In this document: positions 1 to 11,500 of the stretch, piece after piece | Layout of the letters: the number at the start of each line of letters is the position of its first letter | Position numbering within the stretch: the first letter of the stretch is position 1 | Assembly: GCF_000003815.2 (NCBI RefSeq) | Contig: NC_049985.1 | Location: forward strand, 22,927,862 to 22,991,861 | Direction of reading: 5' to 3' | DNA length: 64,000 bases | Source: Branchiostoma floridae | Taxonomy: Eukaryota; Chordata; Leptocardii; Amphioxiformes; Branchiostomatidae | Notes under the pieces: generated by a model | What the model saw: the letters and a program-made list of their open reading frames with translations, nothing else | What the model was told of the DNA's origin: nothing | Database searches by the model: none | Position numbers and translations under genes: made by a program

Positions 1-542
1 AAAGCCTTGGAGACTTGCATCTTCAGAAAGCCAAGCTCAGCAAAGATTCAAAAGAGTTTGACAAGGCGGCTGCTCTGTATGCTGCTGCCCTACTGCGCTG
101 CAAAGATACAGGCATGGGACAAACACTGGAACATCGTATTGGCTACATGGAGAATCTCTCCAGACAACTGCTGCAGGGGTACACACCACACTTTCGGTGG
201 TTGTCACCAGACTACTGGGGTAATGCTGAAACTAATGTCCTAAGAGTCGCAGAAATTGTTGACAAATTGGACAGAAGTGTCAAAAGATCCCTTGAACAGA
301 GCTACACAGAAATGTTAGTGACTGCAATTGTGAACAGTGACATGTTCTTGGAGCTTGAGGTTCTTAAGTCACTTGGAGATTTCTACATCAAGAAAGGAAA
401 TGAAAGCTCTGATGTATCCCAGTTCCCCAAGGCAGCTGCCATGTACAAGAAGGCTCTGACAAGATGTCGGGATCCTGAGACAAAACTGACTCTGGAGCAT
501 CGCATCAGATACATGGAAAAGATGAGGAAGATGGTGGACAAG
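1..542 (+). CDS. Exon (5' open): N-terminal TPR-like repeats
   Basis: The frame starting at base 3 is open from the window edge to the donor AAG|GTCAGT at 542/543, so the exon or the gene starts further left. TTG codons near base 15 should not be taken as starts. It encodes two copies of a roughly 50-residue TPR-like unit, each with a SLGD opening, a (K)AAA.Y..AL.RC core and a TLEHRI.YME ending. The reading frame meets a stop shortly after the donor, as expected of intron sequence. Confidence 0.8.
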
Positions 543-3500
543 GTCAGTGAAGTTTAACCCTATCAATACCGGGGTTGGGGGGGGGGGGGGGGCTAAGAGT
601 TTCTAATTTTTCGTGTTGCATTGCAACGGATTCCTGACAGGCATATTTTACCAAATTTACTCATTTCAGTTTTAATTATGGGATTTCATGGTTTTATTGC
701 TGGACCACACCTGTTTATCTATATTATTAATCTCCTGTGTAATTTTATTTACATTTCTAATTAAATATTTATAATTTATGCTAATTTGATGACGTAATGG
801 GTCAAAATTCAAGATGGTGGGCTATGTCATTATCAACAGTAAATACATGTTATTTTTACTCAAATTCCTTCAAAATATTTTATTCTATTACAAAATACAA
901 TCAGTTGAACTAACAGTCCACTTCTAGTTGGTTTTGAGGTTATATGTAGAAAAAACGTATTTTAGAAATTTCAAGCTTGTCGATCCAAGATGGCGGATAA
1001 ATGACGTCATTTTCTGACGTCATATAGGCGTCAGTGTCGTCATCATTGTCAACAAAAGACTTGGCACACTTAGACAGCAATAAGGGACCCATTATAGTCA
1101 TCGATTTGTTTCATACCTTTAGGTATAGCGGAAATTTCATGTTTAGACGATTTTAGCCCAGAATATGACATTATGACGTCATAATTACGTCGTATTACGA
1201 CATAATGATCCAAAAATTACAGGAAGCATAAAACTTTATACTTATTGTAACCCAAGCCGTTTTGAAATTTAGAAGGGGGGTCAAAAGAGCCTCCCCCCCA
1301 AATAGATTTGTATTTAAGATTGATAAAGATAGATAAACATAACCTTACAAGTGGGAAAAGCCTATCACCTCACAAGTTACTACACTAAATTTACATTGTA
1401 CATTAATATGATATGTAATCACTATGCCTCAAATATGCATACACGAACACGCACATATACACATACATGCACATACATACACACAAGAATACACACCTAC
1501 GCACATACACACACATATATAAATATACACATACATCCACGAACATACATATATAAGTATATATACATACACGCATATGCATACAAACATAGATACATAC
1601 ATATAAACACACAAATGCACACACACACATACGTGCACACAAATACACGCATAGGTAGATATTTAATTATCCTAGATGTTAACAAACATATCTTTAATTA
1701 TGCAGAAACAACCACGAAAGAAACAAAGATCAGAAGAAAAAAGACCGAATGTGGTGCATCAGTCTGGATACATCACCAAACCTGACATCATTAAGGACCA
1801 TCATCACCATCCAAGGAAAACAAGGTTAGAAAACTATTAAACTTAGAAGAGGAATTTGACACGAGAACCAAATGATATATCAATAATTGAAATTATGTCT
1901 GCAGATGATTGACTAACTACAAGATGAAAGCCTTAATCTTTTTTTAATGTTTTACAGCAAAGTAGCAGAATCAGGAATGACCAGTGTCACAGCTAGAACT
2001 GTACCCGAAATGAAAAACACAGACAGGTAAGAAGCCGCCTAGAGTAGGGATATCGTCCTTGCAATGTCACTGAGCTGATATTTACTATATAATACCCATA
2101 ATGTAAAATGTCACTATGCAAATCTAAACTAAAATATGCTTTCTTCGCTTTCTAGGCAGTACAAATATCACCGTACGGAAGGTGAATCCTCCATCGACAG
2201 ACTTGGAATCAGCAGAGCAGAAGAGCAGCACTTTGCAGCTGCACTCAGGACAGTACATGTGAAAGGTAAGAGAGGAACTCAGGTGATGTTCAAAATGTCT
2301 TAGTAATAGTATTACTTACTTTCTTATGCTTTTCGTCGCAAGTGGGACATATGGCTATGAAACCCAATCCAACTGGGCTTTTTTTCGTATCGTTGGGCCT
2401 GGGGAGGGGGAGTCTCATTCGGCCCCTTCATAAATTTAAACGGCTCAATGTACGATCACGAAGTTTTCAGAGAGCGATGTACTTATCAATTTTTATAACT
2501 CCTGTACTTTTGGAATCATTACGACATACGGAATTATAGGATACAAATGATATAATTCTAAGGAAAACAAGTCTGGTCTGGCAAAAAAGTTAAAAATTCT
2601 TCAAATCTCATTATTTCAACCTAAATTAGTAAATTTGTCCATAGCATGTAGGCAAATAAAAGAAATGCGGCATAATATATGAGTTCAAGGGCTTTATACC
2701 TTTGCCAAATGACAAATGATGATAACATTTATATGCATTTTTTATGTATTTTATATGTATTTTGGGGGTGGGAAAATAGCAGAATATGCATAGATACAAG
2801 GGCAAGTTCTCAGATTTAGATGCATTATAAGGTAAAGACCTTGATCACAGCAATTTGTATGTACGATTACCAAAAGATTTGCCAAACATTTAGTTTAAGC
2901 TCTTTCTTCCCCAGATCCCACAGCCCAGCAGTACCAGAGAGAGGTGGGGCCCCTGTGCAAGTTGGCGGAAGTCTACAATAAGCGAGGTCAGCAGACAAGG
3001 AACGGAGGAGACTTTGTCAAAGCAGCAGCACTCTACAATGCAGCAATGGCCAGGTCAAAGGATGAAGTCATTAATGGTAACATAGAGATAGCTGTCAGAG
3101 AAGTAAATAAGTGTTTTCTCAAATACATCTTAGGTATTCATTGCAATGTGAGACATGATGACAGAGAAAACCACAAGAAACAGCTGAAGGAGATGCGAGA
3201 CCAGATCAAACTGGAGATGGAAACCATTGACCAGCAGCTAAATCCCTATACATACGATGAGGACGACCCATGTGTCACAGAGATAGAGGCAAAGCGAGCT
3301 CAGGCTGTCAGACGTTTGTTTGAAAACATTGCACAACAAAGGCAGGAGTTCATCAGCCTGCTTGTAGAAGAGTGTATTGGGTTAATGGGTCCCCCTCCTT
3401 GTAAGTATGCCCTGATGGGTTTGGGTTCACAGGCCACAGGACTGGTAACTCCATACTCGGACCTAGAGTTTGCCATCTTAGTAGAAGAAGAATGTGAAGA

Positions 3501-5937
3501 ATGTCTTGTATATTTCCGCTACCTCACCAACCTCCTACACCTAAAGGTGGTCAACCTAGGTGAAACCATTCTTCCAGCACTGGGAATAAAATCCCTCAAT
3601 GACTTCTACTCTGAGAACCCACGTGACAACTGGTACTATGATTCTATTACACCACGTGGGTTTGCATTTGATGGCTCCATGCCAAAGGCAAGCAAAACTC
3701 CACTCGGCAGACAAAGGACTATGAACGAACCACCCAGTGAACTCATCTGCACCCCAGAAAACATGGTTTCAAAATTAGAAAAGGATGTGACATTGTACCT
3801 GAAGGAAGGATATCACCTGTCCACTATCTTGAGAAACACATGCCTGCTAGCAGGGGACCAGGATTTGATTGACACGTACATGGCCATCACAGTGAAGATC
3901 CTAAAAGCTGATGGGGGTAAATTAGCTCAACAGCTAGCACAGGAAATACTCGAAGAAAACAGTAAAAACTACAATAGTAAAACAACATGGACTGTAAGAA
4001 TGATGGATGTAAAGAAAGAAATCTATCACTTCCCGGCTTTAGCAGTGGACTGTCTGGCACTGTCCTCATGCATTGTACCTACCACAGTTTGGAAGACAAT
4101 AGAAGAAATGGAAAACCAACAAGTGATCAGTCCAAATAATGCACACCACCTGACAGTGCTTACCAGCATCTCAGCAGAACTCAGGCTTAAAACCTATATA
4201 GCAAATGGTGGACAGAAGGAAAACTTGTCAGCTTTGGCCTCAATGGAAACAGTGCTGCATGGCCAGGTATCATTCCAACAAACAAACGATGAAATACAAA
4301 GAAATATGATAAAAACAGTTTTTCACCTTCCAAATGAAAAACAACTTTTCAGATACTATTATACAGCAATCCCTCTGAAAATCAACTTGCCTGAATGGTC
4401 TGGTAAGAGAACAAAGTCATTCTCTGATATCTATGATAAATCTCCAAGTACATGTGGCAAAATGTACTTTGAGCTATGCAAATATGAGTTGGCCATCAAA
4501 AACTTCAACGAGGCCCTGAAGAAAGATGTGCATTCATACAGTGAGAAAATGCTGTTACTAAACTGTACTGGACAGTCTTTGCTCAATTTAGGAAAGTTCC
4601 ATGAATCAATTGAGTATACTGACCGGGCTCTACAGATGTGCAGGGATGTATTTGGTCAGAGTACACCGCATCCTGACATCGCACACTTACTCAATAACCT
4701 TGGGTCAGCGTGGGGAAAACTGGGTGATTACAGGAAAGCACTCAACTTCGAAGAACAGGCACTGCAGATGCGCAGGAGTATCTATGGTCCGCGTGCAGAA
4801 CATCCTGATATTGCTATGTCACTAAATAATGTGGGGCAATCCTGGAGTGACCTGGGTGACTACAGAAAAACAATCAGCTACGGTGAACAGGCACTGCAGA
4901 TGCGCAAGAGTATCTATGGTATCAATACAGCACATCCTGACATTGCCAGGTCACTTGACAACCTGGCTGGAGCCTGGGATGACCTGGGCGACAGCAGAAA
5001 AGCCATCACCTATTATGAAATGGCTCTAGAAATGTACAGGACTTATTATGGTCCAAGTACTGTTCATGGTGACATTGCTGACTCATTCAACAGCCTGGGG
5101 TTTACGTGGTCAAAATTGGGTAATTTCAGAAAAGCAATTGGCTATCATGAACAGGCACTAGAGATGTACAAGAGTATCTATGGTCAGAGCACACCACATA
5201 CTGACATTGCCATGTCACTTAACAACCTAGGGGAAGCCTGGCGATACCTGGGTGATAGCATAAAAGCAAAAAGTTACTATGAACAGGCTCTGAAGATGAG
5301 CAGGATTATCTATGGTGTAGCACATCGTCACATTGCAGATACACTTGGCAACCTGGGAATAGCCTGGAGCAACCTTGGTGATAAAAGAAAAGCAGTCAGC
5401 TACTTTAAACAGGCATTGCAGATGTTCAGAAGTATCTATGGTCAGAATACAAAACATCCTGCCATCGCCAATGCACTCAACAATCTTGGGGGGTCCTTGT
5501 GTAACCTGGATGACTTCGGCCCTGCAATCACTTACTATCAGCAGGCACTGGATATGTACAGGGGTGTCTATGGTCAGAGTACAGAACATCCTCAAATAGC
5601 CCTTTTACTCTTCAACATTGGGTCAGTCTGGTTTCGTCTGGACGATTACAGAGAAGCAATCAGCTACCTCGAACAGGCACTGCAGATGTGCAGAAGTATC
5701 TATGGAGAAAATACAGCGCATCCCGATGTTGTCGAATCACTCGAAAGGTTAGCGACAGTTTGGTTCGAAGTTGGTGACCACAACAAAGCACTCGGTTTCT
5801 GCAGAGAAGCCTTGATGATGGCAAGGCTGGTTTACCCCCAAGATGAAAATCACCCCATGATAAAACGAACAGAACGTTTGCTATACCGGATTTATAACAA
5901 CTTTGGTGTAAATAGCGTGTGTTGTGACATAATTTGA
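1..5937 (+). CDS. Nucleotidyltransferase-like / TPR multidomain protein, 5' partial, five exons
   Basis: Exons 1-542 (open to the left), 1706-1824, 1958-2026, 2156-2265 and 2915-5937 join with GT-AG introns and consistent phases (0, 2, 2, 1) into 1286 codons plus TGA at 5935-5937. Domains in order, numbered from the window edge: two TPR-like repeats of the type LGD..(K)AAA.Y..AL.RC (residues 1-180), a basic low-complexity linker (181-280), a third such repeat, a helical segment, a DUF294/GlnD-like nucleotidyltransferase core with G450-S451, D462 and E464 (GS-x10-D-x-E), a helical region, then ten kinesin-light-chain-like TPRs (about 827-1265). No signal peptide or membrane segment is visible. 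The enzyme activity is inferred from the GS/DxE signature only; the family's role in animals is not something I can state. The true start lies upstream of the window. Confidence 0.82.
543..1705 (+). other. Intron with a G run and CA/TA-rich low-complexity DNA
   Basis: The intron lies between the 542 donor and the 1706 acceptor. It holds a run of 16 G (577-592) and a CA/TA-rich imperfect microsatellite at about 1436-1652 that opens long meaningless reading frames on both strands. No other coding exon is recognised in it. Confidence 0.6.
1706..1824 (+). CDS. Exon: basic, histidine-containing linker
   Basis: It is preceded by a TTATGCAG acceptor and followed by CAAG|GTTAGA. The phase fits the preceding exon (0) and leaves two bases that complete a Ser codon with the next exon. 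It encodes about 40 mostly polar residues, with the cluster KQPRKKQR at the start and four consecutive His near the end. The basic cluster resembles a nuclear localisation signal, but nothing else supports nuclear location. Confidence 0.65.
1958..2026 (+). CDS. Exon: short linker, 69 nt
   Basis: The acceptor is TTTTACAG and the donor is ACAG|GTAAGA. The exon enters in phase 2 and leaves in phase 2, and is open in the joined frame. It encodes about 23 Ser/Thr/Met-rich residues with no recognisable fold. It is included because both splice sites are strong and the phases match on both sides. Confidence 0.7.
2156..2265 (+). CDS. Exon: linker, 110 nt
   Basis: The acceptor is CGCTTTCTAG and the donor is AAAG|GTAAGA. 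The joined frame is open and reads a polar segment followed by a short helix (AEEQHFAAALRTV). It leaves one base (G) that completes an Asp codon with the first two bases of the large exon at 2915, which confirms the join. Confidence 0.72.
2266..2914 (+). other. Intron, no further feature
   Basis: This 649-nt AT-rich intron has a good donor (GTAAGAG) and a TTCTTCCCCAG acceptor. I see no repeat or exon inside it. Confidence 0.6.
2915..5937 (+). CDS. Large 3' coding exon: third TPR-like unit, nucleotidyltransferase core, ten TPRs
   Basis: It follows a polypyrimidine tract and CCCCAG acceptor and stays open for 3 kb to TGA. The first part repeats the N-terminal TPR-like unit (LAEVYNKRG.....KAAALYNAAMARSKD). 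The nucleotidyltransferase signature lies at 3412-3475. The C-terminal array is ten units of 132 nt (44 residues) starting at 4555, 4687, 4819, 4951, 5083, 5215, 5341, 5473, 5605 and 5737. The unit at 5215 is 6 nt shorter. Consensus features are NNLG.AW..LGD.RKAI.Y.EQAL.M.RSIYG and H.DIA, as in kinesin light chain/TPR_12 repeats, which usually bind peptides or proteins. The protein ends 22 residues after the array. Confidence 0.9.
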
Positions 5938-6227
5938 GCCAAATGCCTCCATTTAATCAAGCGCTGTCAAATTGTCTCTTTGCTACAAGCTTACAGCCTC
6001 CAAGTAGGTGGTCCTGCCGCTTTCTTGGCTTGGCACATATGGACCGAATTATTATACAGGAAATGAATTCGGACCGACATGAATGGAAATAAAGATGCGC
6101 TTCGTAGTGTTCCATTTGCGACGAAGTGGTTTACATAATCATAACATCCTAGGTTGCGACCGGACCAGACCTTTGTGTCATTATTCATGCTTTTTGCCTT
6201 ACATTGTACCTCATGCAATCGTTGTGC

Positions 6228-6233
6228 AATAAA
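6228..6233 (+). promoter_or_regulatory. Poly(A) signal AATAAA, 291 nt after the stop codon
   Basis: AATAAA sits in the context TTGTGCAATAAACTTGA. The surrounding sequence (a TTGTACC...CAAT.GYTGTGCAATAAA pattern) recurs at 18583-18612 and, inverted, at 14641-14690 and 14775-14812. The gene may therefore be using a poly(A) signal from a repeat-family 3' end. Confidence 0.6.
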
Positions 6234-6246
6234 CTTGACTTGACTA

Positions 6247-6870
6247 TCTTCTGAAACTACTTGAATTGCAATGTCAAGACCCACATAGTCAATATAAGTT
6301 ATTGTCATCACATAGATCACTCATATGGGATCCGGTGACTGTGCGGGCGGACCGATCCTCACGGCGGACCAAATATCATAGAAGGGCCGTGAGAATCGGT
6401 CCGCCCAAATCTTCCATAAACACTTCTGAAGCCACTTGAATCGCAATGTCATGTCTCACGTAGTGATGGCCGAATTAATAAAAGTCATCACATTAATCAC
6501 TTCGTATGGGATCTGGAGACTGTGATTGCGGACCGATTCTCTCACTGCGGACCAAATATCATAGATGGGCCGTGAGAATCGGTCCGCTCTGAAGAACAGT
6601 GCAAAAACTTTCCGCAACCACCTCTGAAACTGACTGTCATGACTCAAATAGACATTCCCAAGTTAAAAGTCGTTGTCATCACTTAGATTACTCTATTTTG
6701 AAAATGTTAGGGGGGACAGATTCTCACGACCGGACCGAATCTCATAGAAGGGCCCCGAGAATCGGTCCGTCCTGAAGAAAAGCGCAAAAATTTTCCAAAA
6801 CCACTTCTGAAACGATTTGAATCGTAATGTCACCAAGACTCATAAAGCTATGTCCGAATGAATAAAAGTC
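6247..6870. repeat. Tandem repeat, about 176-198 bp period, each unit with a palindrome
   Basis: Units restart at about 6249, 6425, 6623 and 6806 with a TCTGAA-ACxACTTGAATCG-like phrase. The first unit contains a near-perfect inverted repeat: arms 6345-6365 and 6386-6406 (20 of 21 match) around a 20-nt loop. The second has the same palindrome at 6528-6588 and the third a decayed one near 6717-6771. The core arm sequence is CGGACCGATTCTCAC. It is non-coding and lies directly downstream of the gene's 3' end. Confidence 0.75.
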
Positions 6871-7340
6871 ACTATTCGTTATTTGAGGTTTACTAATAAC
6901 AGGTGTTACTTTTTTCCAGTCTCCTATCGCATCTCGCTCTGTGTTAGGCATGTTGGCTCACAGTTTAGTGAGCTTATGGTGGCTTTGGTTGACAAGTTGT
7001 AATTTGATAAAAGTTTTGCATACTTTCCTTATTGTCCAATGTCACGAATACGTGTAAGATCAATGTGTACTGTTTAATAGATATTAGTAAATCCCTGGGG
7101 ATTTACTGCGTGCACAAGTGGATTTGCGTGTACAATTAGCTACAGATCTTTACTTGTCAAGTTAACATTATGACCAAGTTCACGTTTATGCATTTGTTAC
7201 GTAATTAAACAGCTGTGTTCCGCCAAACATGATACCCCTTTCATGTCGTATTTTGCGCCCTACTACTCAGTTACGATTCCACAAAGTGTATAAATCCTTT
7301 TCCACGTCGTAATTGGCATGGTGTCCTATTATCAATTAGG

Positions 7341-7396
7341 TTTGTTACGCCGAAGGGCGGTTATACTGGCTATATAGATACAGATACAGATACAGA
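7341..7396 (+). mobile_element. LINE 3' tail with (GATACA)n end
   Basis: It reads TGTTACGCCGAAGGGCGGTT, then ATACTGGCTATATAGATACA and further GATACA units. The same tail occurs inverted at 44681-44956 and, diverged, at 59525-59580 after a recognisable reverse-transcriptase ORF C-terminus. That links this tail to a CR1/L2-type non-LTR retrotransposon. Only the end is present here. Confidence 0.6.
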
Positions 7397-7899
7397 AAAA
7401 CTGTAATTTTATCTTGAAGGCAAAATATTGTTGTACCAATAGAATGTTAGACAGAACTAATATACGCCGTAATATACTGCAAGCAGCTCCATAGGGGAAT
7501 TATCATCTTGAGTAGACAAAGGGTACTGGGAGTCTAGGTACTAGAAGAAAAGGGTTCTAATCTACTGTGAATCCTGATTTTGTCAATGTACTTCTATGTT
7601 CAGGGTTTTCACAGTGACAACTGTAACGTGATCTTATCATTATCGATAACAAATAAATCGCTGCACGCGCACCTGCTGCCATCGTAAACAAGTAGTTTTA
7701 AGAAAAGTTAAATTTTCACAGACCTTGGAAGTTAGCGATAGGAAAGGTGAATTTCAATAAGGAAATTTATTCGACACAGCTGGGACAATATTTTCATACA
7801 AAATCAGAGAGCCAGTTTTTCTAAGATGAACACTATTCCGTAGTACAATATGAATCATACAACAAATAGAGAGCTGAAGTCCATACGTCTATACTGCTT

Positions 7900-8525
7900 T
7901 CGTACTTAATACAAAACATTCATATTTTCAATGAGTCAGAAAACTTTCGAATATAAAAAAAACTTACATTTTCAGCATCACACAGAAACGAGAAGTCGAA
8001 TCCATATGGTACACAATTCTTGTAATAGCTTGACAATGTATACAATATACACAATGTCATGTATTTGTATTCACTTTTTTTTGGTAACCTGCACTTAACT
8101 CAGAGGGTACAAAATGCCATTATACATTGCCTGCATCTAACGATCTATGTGGAAAACGGGGAAAATAAGAAAATCCTGAATAGCAAATCAGGGGCTATCC
8201 CTTACGAGGCACAATTATGCAGCGTCGCTTTTTATTTGCTTTTCTTAACCATGGCGACATGCCAAAATGACATCACAGAACAACAGGAATTTCAAATATC
8301 AATGAATTTATCTGCTTATTTTGAATTTAGACACTCTTTACTTATAAAGCATATTTCTTCGCACATTTTCAGTATCACAAGGAAGCGAGAAGAAGTCGAA
8401 TTCACGTAGTAGAATAGGATTCTTGTGCTGGTTAACACTGTACATATCTCATGTATATTAATTTTTGTTGCGACCTGTACTTAACCCAGTGGGTATGCAT
8501 GTACAATAAAGGTCTTCATTCCTTC
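7900..8525 (+). repeat. Two diverged direct copies of a LINE-like 3' region
   Basis: The segment around 7968-8115 (CATTTTCAG, CGAGAAG, GTCGAAT, then CCTGCACTTAACTCAGAGGG) is repeated about 396 bp on, at 8364-8525. The second copy ends with CCTGTACTTAACCCAGTGGG, ACAATAAAGG and TTCATTCCTTCATT. That ending closely matches the LINE tail at 27337-27397. A 116-codon reading frame across 8059-8409 lies inside these repeats and resembles no known protein. Confidence 0.55.
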
Positions 8526-11500
8526 ATTACTATTTTCTTGAATGGTTAATATTAGATCACAAAGATGTTTTCGAGAACTAAGGAGTAATTGACTAAATAA
8601 AAGAATGTGGCCGCGGGCAAAAACCATATGTTCCCATCTGGATATGCTCCATCATTGCTCCACTACTGCACACCTTCCCAACACTGATCCTATGATTAAT
8701 CACAGACACCATCCTCCCAAGCCTTCCGCAACACAGAACCCGGCACGAGTAATTAAAGTAGACAACCACGACGTAGAAGGTGCTTTGTTCGTGTCAAAAA
8801 CGCGTCCCCGGAGTTCAACATAGGGATTAAGCCACCATATGGGAATCAATGAATAAGGACAAGAAGGAAGTCCCTGCCATCCACGTATCCCTGGCGTCTA
8901 TAATTTACCTAATAATTAGTACTTTGTCTGAAACTGGTACGTTTACATATGTATATATAATGAAGAACCTGATTAAGAAGAAAAGGAGCAATGCTCGAAA
9001 GGCTAAAAGGTTTACACATCAGATGGTATTTTGGAGTTACATATATGCAATAGTTAATACCTGGTTAGCTAGAGTAATGTCGAAAAAGAAAGTAGGATTT
9101 AAAAGTAATCATTCCAACGCCTTGACACTATGTTATTGTTAATTTATTAGTACTTAAAAATGTGCACCATCGTAAGTTTTAAGAAAATTGATAGTACCGT
9201 CTTGAGTCCAAGTAGTCAAATACTCGTTCTCGGTTATGGCAACTTGGACTGTTTTCGAAAACTTAGTAAAACTTATCTAAGGGTATTCCTGGCCGGAAGA
9301 CTCGGTTATCGGGAGCTCGAGTATCGGAAGGCATTTTACTGTTATCATACGAGATGCCATTGAATAAAGATAATATTCAAACGCACTCCGTGTGTGGCGT
9401 GTGCGCAGTTGTCGAAAATTCAAATTCGGGTAAGTTTATGTTACATTTTTCTTTTAGAAAATACAGGATTTTCTGAACTCCTGGAACATTTTGGAGTAGA
9501 ATACTTGTCTTCTTGGGTGGATAATACTACCCGTGGTTAGGTGATATGGAATACACCATGTTGTATTCTTTATTTAGGCACCCTGTTCACCAGACGGCGA
9601 TCGCGATCCGCTCTCACTGCGACCTAAACAGTGTACCCTTTAATTTCACACTGGATATATCATACAGCATGTAAAAGTTTCGCGGCAAAGAGGACAGCAA
9701 AACACGCAACGTGTAAAAAAAATTGTTTCTTTTCTGTACAAATCGTTGAGAGATCTGTCAAATTCTATGTCACAAAAAGAGAGAGAGAGAGAGAGCGGCG
9801 AGAGAGTCGTCCTAGTGGAAAGGGGGTATCATCAAGGTGTTTCATATAATGTTTTGTAAGCGCGTGAGGGTTTGGTGTTTAAAGAAGTGATCTAACCCGT
9901 CGCGACAGGTACATTATGCATGGCAAGGCCGATAGCAGGTGACCCACTTAAGAAGAAACAAATGAAGCAAAACCAATGATTGGTTTCGTTATTGACTTTC
10001 ACTGTGACAGTGACAGATGAATCTCATCACGATGGATAATGCACGCAACCTGCCCCTGGTATCTTCTTTAGAAGGATTAAGGACGCACGTCCGTTTTAAT
10101 TAGTGCGAGTCTGTCCTGCTCTATTCGGCATCTTTTGTCATCACTCAATGACATACGTTATGTCATTTGACAACATTTGTCAGTGGGTCTTGTTATATGT
10201 TCGACATATCGCTTGGTACTTGGTAGGCTGTAGGTACTTAGTTGAAAGGGATTCTGAGTTATTTTATATATAAAGGAATCATAAGTAATCCCTGTTATTG
10301 AGCATTAGTTCTAGATTATTATAGATATTTCATTAACATTTTAAATGCCTTAATATATTTTAGCAAATTATTTTTACAAAATAGTAGAAAGCCATGTAAC
10401 TTGAATTTACTTTTCATTATAAGCAATGTCACATTGCGGTTAATAAGGGAAATAGGATAATATCGTTATAAATCTGTTTGGTTGTGTATTACTTATGTTT
10501 TTTTATCAATTCATTATCAATTACATTATGCATTGACTTAAGCTCCATTGTTGAACTTCATACCTTATTGTTAAATTTACACAAAGAGGCCAAGTTGGTG
10601 AGCGTGTAGTTTAAAAGACAAGGTTATCATAGTGTTGACATACCCAACCAAAAGATTACATAACATCATTCTTTGCACCTATCAACATATATGCAATCTT
10701 GAAGCATCCCAACACCCTGTGGTAACCTTCAGATGTCTAAGCACTGAAAGCTTATTGACCTTTTTCATCGATTTACCCATTGATTTCTTTGGCACGTGTG
10801 TAAAAAATGTCTTTCTTCCTTCCGGATATTATCCTTGGTATAAGCCTTGTTGGCGCTTTCCAAACAACAAAGGAATAATAATAAATACGGATAAAAACAA
10901 GGCTATCAGGTCAATGAACTCTTCGTATAATGACATTCAGTTTCTACCAACAACTTTTATTACATTTTTATCAATGTCCGGTTTCATACCGTATGCTCTA
11001 CGTTTCTGAAACCAACTGCCCTACTCAGTAAAACAAGTTCCCAGTCTAAGCATTTTATTTGACTGACAAATTCGATATTTGATATTCTAGACTGCATTTT
11101 CTTATCAATTGTATCTAATACATTCTAATTTTAAAGATATGTTGATGTCTGAATCACATGTATTGTACCGTTTACAATCCAGTCCGATAATTATAAAGTC
11201 AATGTCAAACTGAAAAACCTATCCCGACTACATACTTATCTACGTTTTGTTGACCAGTTATTATGCGAATGTCTCATATTTTTTCCTTTTTTTACCCCCC
11301 CCCCCCCCAATATTGTATTATAATGATTTCAGCCACTGTCCTTTTCACATGTATGCTTCCAATGTCCCAAAGTAACCATCCAAAATCTATCAAATTCTGA
11401 TATCAGGACCCACTCGTCTTACCCCTGACTCTCGTAGATCGTTATTGACCTTTATGGTTATGATACTTTGAGTTGTTATTGTTTTTGTTATCAAGCACGA

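Noticed and set aside
15-557. Gene start at the TTG codons near base 7 or 15
   Set aside because: The frame is open to the window edge and the repeat homology (SLGD) starts before these codons, so the exon continues upstream.
1351-1785. Long frames on both strands rich in Thr/His/Tyr or Cys/Val
   Set aside because: They are translations of a CA/TA-rich low-complexity stretch in an intron.
8059-8409. 116-codon frame
   Set aside because: It lies within duplicated LINE-like 3' sequence, has no domain and no splice context.
10632-11009. 125-codon frame
   Set aside because: AT-rich, no recognisable domain, no splice or promoter context; expected by chance in this much intergenic DNA.
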